The notes beneath the pieces were generated by a model, which saw only the letters and a list, made by a program, of their open reading frames with translations, ran no database searches and was not told where the DNA came from. From the NCBI RefSeq assembly GCF_046569695.1, contig NZ_JBKHUI010000002.1, positions 1 to 64,000 of the forward strand: a stretch of DNA of 64,000 nt. Reading direction: 5' to 3'. How positions within the stretch are numbered: the stretch's first letter is position 1; each line of letters starts with the position of its first letter. The translations under genes and the position numbers were made by a program. This DNA is from Kluyvera sp046569695. Lineage in GTDB: Bacteria; Pseudomonadota; Gammaproteobacteria; Enterobacterales; Enterobacteriaceae. This document shows, piece after piece, positions 57,895 to 64,000 of the stretch.

Positions 57895-59205
57895 ATGAAT
57901 AATAAACATAAATCCTTACCTGCAAAGTACTGTCTGCTGGCAAGCCTGGTGGCCACGGCATTCCTCTCTTCTCCCGCCATAGCGGCCTGTGAAGGCACGG
58001 AACTCACCGCCTGCCCGGCCCCTTTTGATACCACCCTGCCCGATACCAAAACCATGCTGACCTGGGATCAGGCCGAGCGCGTTATCGGTTTTCGTAACGA
58101 CTACCGTAATTACCAGGGCGATGTTTTCCATCATGGAAAATCCGTGCCGTTAGTGGCGGCAGAAAAACCGCTGACGCAGGCGAGCTATCAGGTCAACGGC
58201 AAACAATGGACGCTTCAGGACTACCTTAAACGCCAGAACGTCACCGGCATGCTGGTGCTGAAGGACGGTAAAATTGCCTGGAAATATCTGGGCGAAGGCA
58301 ACACCGACACCACGCTGTGGACCTCCCGTTCGGTAGGGAAATCGGTAGTCTCGACGCTGGTAGGCGTGGCGTTAAAAGAGGGAAAAATCCACTCGATGGA
58401 CGATCTGGTTACGCAGTATGAACCCGATCTGAAGGGCACCGCTTGGGACGGCGTGACGCTGAAACAGTTGATTCAGCACACCTCCGGCGTAGCGTGGAAT
58501 GAAGATTACGCCAACCCGCAGTCGGATTTCGCGAAGCTCACGCAATGTGAGGCGCACGCGGGTACCTACGACTGCGTCCGCACGCTGGTCTCAGGCCTGA
58601 AACGCGCCCATCCGGCAGGCGAAGTCTGGTCTTACTCCTCCGGCGGCGCCTGGTTGCTGGGCGATGTGCTGGAGCGCGCGACGGGCATGACGCTTGCCGC
58701 CTACCTTGAGCAAAGCATCTGGCAGCCGTACGGGATGGCGAGCGATGGCGTATGGCACGCCTACAGCAAAAACCAGCATGATGTTGGCGCACACGGCTTT
58801 AACGCCACGCTGGAAGACTGGGGCCGCTTCGGCGAATTCGTGCTGAACAACGGCCGCCTGCCGAACGGTAAGCAGATTCTGCCGGAGAACTGGGTTGCCC
58901 AATCCGCTGACTGGAACACGGCGAAAAACTCGGTCTCCGCAGCACATCCGCAGGGGCTTTACGGCTACCAGTGGTGGAATAACGAGGTGCCTGCCAATGC
59001 GAAAAACGTGGTGCCAGCACCGCAGGACTCGCTCAAAGGCTCAATGTGGGCACTGGGCATTTACGGCCAGATGATCATGGTCAACCGCGCGGAAAATCTG
59101 GTGATCGTCCAGTGGTCAACCTGGCCGCAGGCGGAACCGTCGTTCAGCGCCCAGCCACTTGAGGCTTCGCTGATGTTCAGCGCCATTGCAAAGGCATTGC
59201 ATTAA
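57895..59205 (+). CDS. Exported beta-lactamase-fold serine hydrolase
   Basis: A 436-residue protein with a signal peptide (1-30, cleavage near AIA) and a class-C beta-lactamase/esterase domain. The nucleophile Ser146 and Lys149 form SVGK, Tyr247 is in YSSGG, and the C-terminal W-A-x-G-I-Y-G-Q block corresponds to the KTG region, here without a KTG. It resembles 6-aminohexanoate-dimer hydrolases and esterases more than antibiotic-inactivating enzymes. Cysteines at 32 and 40 could form a disulfide. ATG at 57895 has GAGAA upstream. Periplasmic. Confidence 0.87.
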   Translation: MNNKHKSLPAKYCLLASLVATAFLSSPAIAACEGTELTACPAPFDTTLPDTKTMLTWDQAERVIGFRNDYRNYQGDVFHHGKSVPLVAAEKPLTQASYQVNGKQWTLQDYLKRQNVTGMLVLKDGKIAWKYLGEGNTDTTLWTSRSVGKSVVSTLVGVALKEGKIHSMDDLVTQYEPDLKGTAWDGVTLKQLIQHTSGVAWNEDYANPQSDFAKLTQCEAHAGTYDCVRTLVSGLKRAHPAGEVWSYSSGGAWLLGDVLERATGMTLAAYLEQSIWQPYGMASDGVWHAYSKNQHDVGAHGFNATLEDWGRFGEFVLNNGRLPNGKQILPENWVAQSADWNTAKNSVSAAHPQGLYGYQWWNNEVPANAKNVVPAPQDSLKGSMWALGIYGQMIMVNRAENLVIVQWSTWPQAEPSFSAQPLEASLMFSAIAKALH

Positions 59206-59242
59206 TCATTCGCAATACAGGGCATTAGCCAGCAAATGACCA

Positions 59243-59273
59243 CGCCAGAGCCCTACTTTACGCTCTGGCGTTT
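59243..59273 (+). terminator. Hairpin between the serine hydrolase and sbmC
   Basis: A 9-base perfect stem CGCCAGAGC / GCTCTGGCG with a 10-base loop, followed by TTT. It lies between two convergent genes and could end both transcripts; the T run is weak. Confidence 0.55.
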
Positions 59274-59278
59274 GCAGG

Positions 59279-59749
59279 TCAGGCCTTCGGCTCTACTGCG
59301 ATAAACATTTCGATATCCCAGTAACCCTCTTCCGCCCCGTTGTTGTGGTAAATCTCAAAGCAGGGCTTTGGTGCCCACTGATGGGTTTCGTCCTTCATGA
59401 CACTATCAAAGAACTGATACCACGGCGTAGCGAAGTCGTGGTCGATAACACGAGCCTGCGCAACGGCATATAGCCCACCCGCCACTTCCGCCAGCATCAC
59501 CCCTTCGCTATTGGCCGGAATAACAAAATCATCGGCCACCGACACTACGGTATCGCAGCGCAACTTCTCGGCAGGCACTTCATCCGGGTTATCATAATAG
59601 ACGGCAAGCCACTCTTGCGCGGGGATCTGCTGACCATCTACCCACATCATCAGCTGTTCAAACCCTTGTTTGACCGTCTGTTCCCACGGCCCAACCATAT
59701 GAAAACCAGCGATTTTACGTTGCTTAACCTGCTTAATCTCGTAGTCCAT
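59279..59749 (-). CDS. sbmC: DNA gyrase inhibitor SbmC (GyrI) homologue
   Basis: A 156-residue GyrI-like (SOUL/AraC-effector fold) protein that aligns with E. coli SbmC over its length (AGFHMVGPWEQTVKQGFEQLMMWVD, VYYDNPDEVPAEKLRCDTVV, NNGAEEGYWDIEMFIAV). SbmC protects gyrase from microcin B17 and CcdB. The ATG at 59749 has GGAGG upstream; a start ten codons earlier is rejected. A LexA box lies upstream, as for E. coli sbmC. In E. coli the gene is far from argU, so this may be a moved copy or a paralogue. Confidence 0.88.
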   Translation of the reverse strand: MDYEIKQVKQRKIAGFHMVGPWEQTVKQGFEQLMMWVDGQQIPAQEWLAVYYDNPDEVPAEKLRCDTVVSVADDFVIPANSEGVMLAEVAGGLYAVAQARVIDHDFATPWYQFFDSVMKDETHQWAPKPCFEIYHNNGAEEGYWDIEMFIAVEPKA

Positions 59750-59767
59750 ACTGCCTCCGCTAAAACA

Positions 59768-59783
59768 CTGTGATTTCATACAG
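59768..59783. promoter_or_regulatory. LexA (SOS) box upstream of sbmC
   Basis: CTGT-GATTTCAT-ACAG has perfect arms of the LexA consensus. On the minus strand it overlaps a -10 like TATACT that is 18 bases from TTGTCT, so LexA would block the promoter. Confidence 0.85.
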
Positions 59784-59883
59784 TATAATTGACGTATTCT
59801 GGTTTAGACAAATGAACAGTGAACATTATGTGAGCAGATTCGCACTCTTGCCAGGGGAAGAATGTAGGGGGAATTTCAGGAAA

Positions 59884-60015
59884 ATGGTGCGGAGATATGC
59901 TCACCTGGCACCTAGTCACCTGACCGAACACGCACGTCAAATTGACTCGATTTTTGCCGATGATGTCCCAAATATGTCCCACATCGGAAATCAGGAGGAA
60001 GCGAAAGAAGCGTAA
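59884..60015 (+). pseudogene. C-terminal relic of a phage tyrosine integrase
   Basis: The last 43 codons (MVRRYAHLAPSHLTEHARQ, then IDSIF and MSH, ending at TAA 60013-60015) are the conserved end of P22/DLP12-type integrases; RYAHL holds the catalytic tyrosine. The rest of the enzyme is missing: the DNA upstream as far as sbmC has no Arg or His boxes. It points at tRNA-Arg and stops 15 bases from its 3' end. In E. coli the DLP12 integrase lies in the same place and orientation. It is the trace of a prophage now lost. Confidence 0.8.
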
Positions 60016-60030
60016 GCTATTGAAATGAAA

Positions 60031-60107
60031 TGGCGCGCCCTGCAGGATTCGAACCTGCGGCCCACGACTTAGAAGGTCGTTGCTCTATCCAACTGAGCTA
60101 AGGGCGC
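60031..60107 (-). tRNA. argU: tRNA-Arg (UCU anticodon)
   Basis: 77 bases including an encoded CCA. The acceptor stem GCGCCCT pairs with AGGGCGC. The anticodon loop reads CTTCTAA (TCT, for AGA codons) and the T loop GTTCGAATC. It is the same rare-codon tRNA as E. coli argU, a known phage attachment site. The 253 bases between it and folD contain the two divergent promoters and no gene. Confidence 0.97.
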
Positions 60108-60360
60108 ACTGGGGAAGTCAAAACTTCATGGTGGGGTGAAACGCGTGGAATTATACGGTCACTGGCAGGTGAGTCAATCCATTTCCTTACGAAACCTGCG
60201 CGGGATGAGGCAGTGGACAAAGAGCAGCCAACTATCGTTCAACTCTTCGACAAAATCACTTTCCGCGGAAAACTCGCAAACGATACCTGACAGCGAGGCT
60301 CGCATCTGACAAAATATGTCCATCCCCCCTTCGTTAATGACAGATGGAAAATTTTCCCTG

Positions 60361-61227
60361 ATGGCAGCAAAGATTATTGACGGTAAAACGATTGCGCAGC
60401 AGGTGCGCTCTGAGGTTGCGGAAAAAGTTAAGGCCCGAGTAGCGGCCGGAAAACGCGCCCCTGGGCTTGCCGTTGTCCTGGTGGGCAGCAACCCTGCATC
60501 GCAAATTTATGTCGGCAGCAAGCGCAAAGCCTGCGAAGAGGTGGGCTTCGTCTCCCGCTCCTACGATCTGCCGGAAACCACATCAGAAGCCGAACTGCTG
60601 ACGCTGATTGATACCCTGAACGCCGACACCACCATCGACGGTATTCTGGTGCAATTGCCGCTGCCCGCCGGTATTGATAATGTCAAAGTACTGGAACGTA
60701 TCGATCCGGACAAAGACGTGGACGGCTTTCACCCTTACAACGTTGGCCGCCTGTGCCAGCGCGCGCCGCGTCTGCGTCCGTGCACCCCGCGCGGTATCGT
60801 GACGCTGCTGGAGCGCTATAACATCGACACCTACGGCCTGAACGCCGTGGTGATTGGCGCCTCCAACATCGTTGGTCGCCCAATGAGCATGGAGCTGCTG
60901 CTGGCCGGCTGCACCACCACCGTGACCCACCGCTTCACCAAAAATCTGCGCCACCACGTTGAGAACGCGGATCTGCTGATCGTCGCGGTCGGCAAGCCTG
61001 GCTTTATTCCAGGCGAGTGGATTAAAGAAGGTGCCATCGTCATTGATGTCGGGATTAATCGCCTTGAAAACGGTAAAGTAGTCGGCGATGTGGTGTTTGA
61101 AGATGCCGCCGCGCGCGCGTCTTACATCACCCCGGTACCGGGCGGCGTAGGTCCAATGACCGTCGCTACCCTGATTGAAAACACCTTACAGGCGTGTGAA
61201 GAGTATCACGACGTGGAGAAGGCATAA
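60361..61227 (+). CDS. folD: Methylenetetrahydrofolate dehydrogenase / cyclohydrolase FolD
   Basis: A 288-residue bifunctional enzyme that makes 10-formyl-tetrahydrofolate. The catalytic YVGSKRKACEEVG with Lys and the VDGFHPYNVGRL and PCTPRGI motifs are near identical to E. coli FolD (where the first is YVASK). The NADP-binding GASNIVGRPM segment is intact. The ATG at 60361 (MAAKIIDGKT) aligns with the known start; 15 codons upstream in frame are rejected. Followed one base later by ybcJ. Confidence 0.97.
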   Translation: MAAKIIDGKTIAQQVRSEVAEKVKARVAAGKRAPGLAVVLVGSNPASQIYVGSKRKACEEVGFVSRSYDLPETTSEAELLTLIDTLNADTTIDGILVQLPLPAGIDNVKVLERIDPDKDVDGFHPYNVGRLCQRAPRLRPCTPRGIVTLLERYNIDTYGLNAVVIGASNIVGRPMSMELLLAGCTTTVTHRFTKNLRHHVENADLLIVAVGKPGFIPGEWIKEGAIVIDVGINRLENGKVVGDVVFEDAAARASYITPVPGGVGPMTVATLIENTLQACEEYHDVEKA

Positions 61228-61228
61228 G

Positions 61229-61441
61229 ATGGCAACATTTTCTTTGGGTAAGCATCCGCATGTGGAACTCTGTGACTTACTGAAGCTGGAAGGCTGGAGC
61301 GAAAGCGGCGCGCAGGCGAAAATCGCCATCGCCGACGGTCTGGTTAAAGTTGACGGTGCGGTGGAAACCCGCAAGCGCTGCAAAATTGTAGCCGGTCAAA
61401 CCGTCAGCTTTGAAGGCCAGAACGTCACCGTGACGGCCTAA
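61229..61441 (+). CDS. ybcJ: S4-type RNA-binding protein YbcJ
   Basis: A 70-residue S4-domain protein (HVELCDLLKLEGWSESGAQAKIAIADGLVKVDG), nearly the whole protein being the RNA-binding fold. E. coli YbcJ is thought to bind RNA; its target is not established. It starts one base after the folD stop, in the same operon as in E. coli. Confidence 0.94.
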   Translation: MATFSLGKHPHVELCDLLKLEGWSESGAQAKIAIADGLVKVDGAVETRKRCKIVAGQTVSFEGQNVTVTA

Positions 61442-61455
61442 ATACTGGCACAGCT

Positions 61456-61537
61456 GTAGGCCGGATAAGGCGTTATGCCGCCATCCGGCAATCTGCACCT
61501 TGATTGCCTGATGGCGTTTCGCTTATCAGGCCTACAA
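61456..61537. repeat. BIME after ybcJ
   Basis: GTAGGCCGGATAAGGCG and CGCTTATCAGGCCTAC, inverted REP units at the end of the folD-ybcJ operon. The 120 bases that follow, before ybcI, hold no gene that I can see. Confidence 0.85.
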
Positions 61538-61663
61538 GACCCGCCTTGTTGTATGTCGACGCCGGGTCTCATCCCCTCCCCCCATTTTTCAGAATTACAC
61601 CCTACTGCATTAATCCGCTCCAGCAACGATACTCTGTCATCCTCACGCTAAAACGGACTACAG

Positions 61664-62185
61664 ATGCCAACGATTATTACCCACGCCGCCGTCCCGTTGT
61701 GCCTTGGTTTAGGGCTCGGAACCCGCGTTATTCCACCTCGTTTATTATTTACCGGCATTGTGCTGGCGATGCTGCCCGACGCCGATGTACTGGCCTTCAA
61801 ATTTGGTATCGCCTACGGCAATATTTTCGGCCATCGCGGCTTTACCCATTCGCTGCTATTTGCCTTCGTAGTGCCCCTGCTCTGCGTCATAGTGGGTCGA
61901 CGATGGTTTGGCGCGGGCCTAATGCGCTGCTGGCTGTTTTTAACCGTTTCGCTGTTGTCCCATAGCCTGCTGGACTCGATTACCACCGGAGGCAAAGGCG
62001 TGGGTTGGCTGTGGCCGTGGTCGGATGAACGATTTTTCGCACCGTGGCAGGTGATTAAGGTCGCGCCATTTGCGCTCTCGCGCTACAGCACGCCGTACGG
62101 GCATCAGGTGATTATTTCTGAGCTGCTGTGGGTGTGGTTGCCAGGTGTGGTGATGATGGGATGGTTATGGTGGCGACGTCGGTAA
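61664..62185 (+). CDS. ybcI: YdjM-type membrane metal-dependent hydrolase YbcI
   Basis: A 173-residue inner-membrane protein with four or five hydrophobic stretches. HRGFTHS, with its His residues, and LLSHSLLDSITTGG match the YdjM/LexA-regulated membrane hydrolase family's putative metal site. Same neighbours as E. coli ybcI. Function unknown. Confidence 0.9.
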   Translation: MPTIITHAAVPLCLGLGLGTRVIPPRLLFTGIVLAMLPDADVLAFKFGIAYGNIFGHRGFTHSLLFAFVVPLLCVIVGRRWFGAGLMRCWLFLTVSLLSHSLLDSITTGGKGVGWLWPWSDERFFAPWQVIKVAPFALSRYSTPYGHQVIISELLWVWLPGVVMMGWLWWRRR

Positions 62186-62195
62186 GAGTGTGAAG

Positions 62196-62226
62196 ACCCG
62201 GCGTTGCTTTCGCTCAGCCGGGTTAC
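62196..62226. repeat. Single REP-like palindrome between ybcI and cysS
   Basis: ACCCGGCGTTGCTTTCGCT followed by CAGCCGGGTTAC, a short REP variant between convergent genes. Confidence 0.65.
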
Positions 62227-62236
62227 GATTCGTGAC

Positions 62237-63622
62237 TTACTTACGGCGCCAGGTGGTACCCTGTGGGCCATCTTCCAGCACGATACCCATCTCGTTGAGG
62301 CGGTCACGCGCAGCGTCGGCTGCCGCCCAGTCTTTAGCTTTACGTGCGTCCAGACGCTGCTGGATTAGCGCTTCGATTTCAGCGACTTCGCCGTCATCAG
62401 CCTGCGCGCCGCTTTGCAGGAACGCTTCGGGTTCCTGTTCCAGCAGGCCCAGCACCGCGGAGAGCTTACGCATATGCGACGCCAGCGCGTTGGCGGCATG
62501 CATATCTTCGCTCTTCAGGCGGTTCACTTCACGCGCCATATCAAACAGCGCGGAGTAAGCTTCCGGGGTGTTGAAATCGTCGTCCATCGCTTCGATAAAG
62601 CGCGCTTCGAACGCTTCGCCGCCCGCTGGCGCGACGGATTTGTCGGTACCGCGCAGCGCGGTGTACAGACGCTCCAGCGCGGAACGCGCCTGCTTGAGGT
62701 TCTCTTCGCTGTAGTTCAGTTGGCTACGGTAGTGGCCGGACATCAGGAAGTAGCGCACGGTTTCGGCGTCGTAGTACTTCAGCACGTCGCGCACGGTAAA
62801 GAAGTTGCCCAGCGATTTAGACATCTTCTCGCGGTCAACCATCACCATGCCGGAGTGCATCCAGTAGTTCACGTACTCGCCGTCGTGCGCACAGGTAGAC
62901 TGCGCGATTTCGTTTTCATGGTGCGGGAACATCAGGTCAGAACCGCCGCCGTGAATATCGAAATGGTTGCCCAGCTGTTTGCAGTTCATCGCCGAACATT
63001 CGATGTGCCAGCCTGGACGGCCTTCGCCCCACGGGGATGGCCAGCTTGGTTCGCCCGCTTTGGACATTTTCCACAGCACGAAGTCCATTGGGTCGCGTTT
63101 TACGTCAACCACGTCAACGCGAGCACCGGCCTGCAGCTGATCCAGATCCTGGCGCGACAGCTTGCCGTAGCTTGGATCGGTTGGCACCGAGAACATCACG
63201 TCGCCGTTGTCCGCCACGTAGGCGTGACCTTTGGCAATCAGCTGTTCAGTGATTTCGATAATTTCATGGATATGGTGGGTTGCGCGAGGCTCGCTGTCCG
63301 GGCGCAGAATGTTCAGCGCGTCGAAGTCCTTGTGCATTTCGACGATCATGCGGTCGACCAACGCCACAAAACTTTCGCCGTTTTCGTTAGCGCGCTTGAT
63401 GATTTTGTCGTCAATATCGGTGATGTTGCGCACGTACTTCAGCTTGTAGCCGAGGAAACGCAGGTAGCGTGCGACCACGTCAAAGGAGACGAAAGTACGG
63501 CCGTGGCCGATATGACAGAGATCGTAAACGGTGATACCACACACGTACATGCCAACTTCTCCGGCATGAATGGGCTTAAATTCCTCTTTCTGGCGAGTCA
63601 TTGTGTTGAAGATTTTTAGCAT
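62237..63622 (-). CDS. cysS: Cysteinyl-tRNA synthetase CysS
   Basis: A 461-residue class-I aminoacyl-tRNA synthetase, the E. coli length. HIGHGRT (HIGH signature), the zinc ligands Cys28, Cys209, His234 and Glu238 region (MYVCGITVYD, IECSAMN, PHHENE) and KMSKS are present. It charges tRNA-Cys. The ATG at 63622 (MLKIFNTMTR) aligns with the known start; four codons upstream are rejected. Diverges from ppiB. Confidence 0.98.
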   Translation of the reverse strand: MLKIFNTMTRQKEEFKPIHAGEVGMYVCGITVYDLCHIGHGRTFVSFDVVARYLRFLGYKLKYVRNITDIDDKIIKRANENGESFVALVDRMIVEMHKDFDALNILRPDSEPRATHHIHEIIEITEQLIAKGHAYVADNGDVMFSVPTDPSYGKLSRQDLDQLQAGARVDVVDVKRDPMDFVLWKMSKAGEPSWPSPWGEGRPGWHIECSAMNCKQLGNHFDIHGGGSDLMFPHHENEIAQSTCAHDGEYVNYWMHSGMVMVDREKMSKSLGNFFTVRDVLKYYDAETVRYFLMSGHYRSQLNYSEENLKQARSALERLYTALRGTDKSVAPAGGEAFEARFIEAMDDDFNTPEAYSALFDMAREVNRLKSEDMHAANALASHMRKLSAVLGLLEQEPEAFLQSGAQADDGEVAEIEALIQQRLDARKAKDWAAADAARDRLNEMGIVLEDGPQGTTWRRK

Positions 63623-63807
63623 CGAGAATTCCATGTTTACGTGTGTGAACCGGGCTTGCGCCTTAAACGGTATATTCTACCCATAATTCAACCCGGAAGC
63701 AGCACACAATGCAAGATGATCGCGCCGCCCGGTTATGCTATAACAGATGCCTATGTGCAGCCCACAGGCGGGCTGAAGCACCACTCTAAACGGAACAGGA
63801 TGCAGAA

Positions 63808-64000
63808 ATGGTTACTTTCCACACTAATCATGGCGACATCGTCATCAAAACCTTCGACGACAAAGCGCCGGAAACAGTTAAAAACTTCCTGGACTACTGC
63901 CGCGAAGGTTTCTACAACAACACCATCTTCCACCGTGTTATCAACGGTTTCATGATCCAGGGCGGCGGTTTTGAGCCAGGCATGAACCAGAAAACCACTA
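63808..64000 (+). CDS. ppiB: Peptidyl-prolyl cis-trans isomerase B (5' part)
   Basis: The first 64 codons of a cyclophilin-type isomerase, running off the right edge. MVTFHTNHGDIVIKTF, the FHRVINGFMIQGG motif with its catalytic Arg and the following GFEPG are the same as in E. coli PpiB except for one or two residues near the edge. It catalyses proline isomerisation in the cytoplasm. The ATG at 63808 has CAGGA about 9 bases upstream. Confidence 0.97.
   Translation, partial: MVTFHTNHGDIVIKTFDDKAPETVKNFLDYCREGFYNNTIFHRVINGFMIQGGGFEPGMNQKTT

Noticed and set aside
62414..63619. 401-codon open frame on the plus strand
   Set aside because: Antisense to cysS, which is complete and certain.
1..64000. 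CRISPR array
   Set aside because: Repeats in the window are REP/BIME palindromes, C-rich palindromes and paired operators; none shows regular repeat-spacer periodicity, and no cas gene is present.

Overview
The window is chromosomal DNA of a gamma-proteobacterium of the family Enterobacteriaceae. The order ppiB-cysS-ybcI-ybcJ-folD-argU at one end, the complete enterobactin locus at the other, and a ramR-romA-ramA locus inside the ybdJ-ybdF-nfsB-ybdG-pheP backbone fit a relative of Enterobacter, Lelliottia, Leclercia or Klebsiella better than E. coli itself. The genus is an inference; no marker gene here settles it. The base composition is GC-rich, and REP/BIME palindromes fill most intergenic gaps.

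Region 1 (1-19175) is the enterobactin system: entCEBAH (interrupted by a 140 bp palindromic element), fepB, entS, fepDGC, entF-ybdZ-fes, fepA-entD. Together these make, export, capture, import and hydrolyse the catecholate siderophore. Fur-box-like sites lie in all three divergent promoters. fepE, which sits between fepC and entF in E. coli, is absent. The left edge cuts into what looks like an IS481-like element.

Region 2 (19367-36323) is accessory. It holds an AbgT-type transporter, then a class-III aminotransferase diverging from a YdfG-like dehydrogenase, a polar-amino-acid-type ABC importer diverging from a MocR regulator, a two-gene RND efflux pump, a type-II P-type cation ATPase, a 38-residue membrane protein and YbdJ. 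An 11-base motif shared by two divergent promoters suggests that the aminotransferase, dehydrogenase, importer and MocR regulator form one uncharacterised regulon. A 620 bp gene-free, hairpin-rich stretch lies inside it.

Region 3 (36423-53375) mixes backbone (ramA-romA, ramR-ybdF, nfsB, ybdG, pheP) with inserted modules: a HigBA-like toxin-antitoxin pair, an XRE regulator with an MFS pump, a LysR/hydrolase/EamA group, and a LacI-controlled permease-isomerase-oxidoreductase operon with two perfect tandem operators.

Region 4 (53520-64000) has a second Fur-box-preceded TonB-dependent receptor, an EamA/LysR convergent pair, a periplasmic serine hydrolase, an SOS-box-preceded sbmC (gyrI) homologue, a relic of a tyrosine integrase abutting tRNA-Arg(UCU), and the housekeeping genes folD, ybcJ, ybcI, cysS and the start of ppiB.
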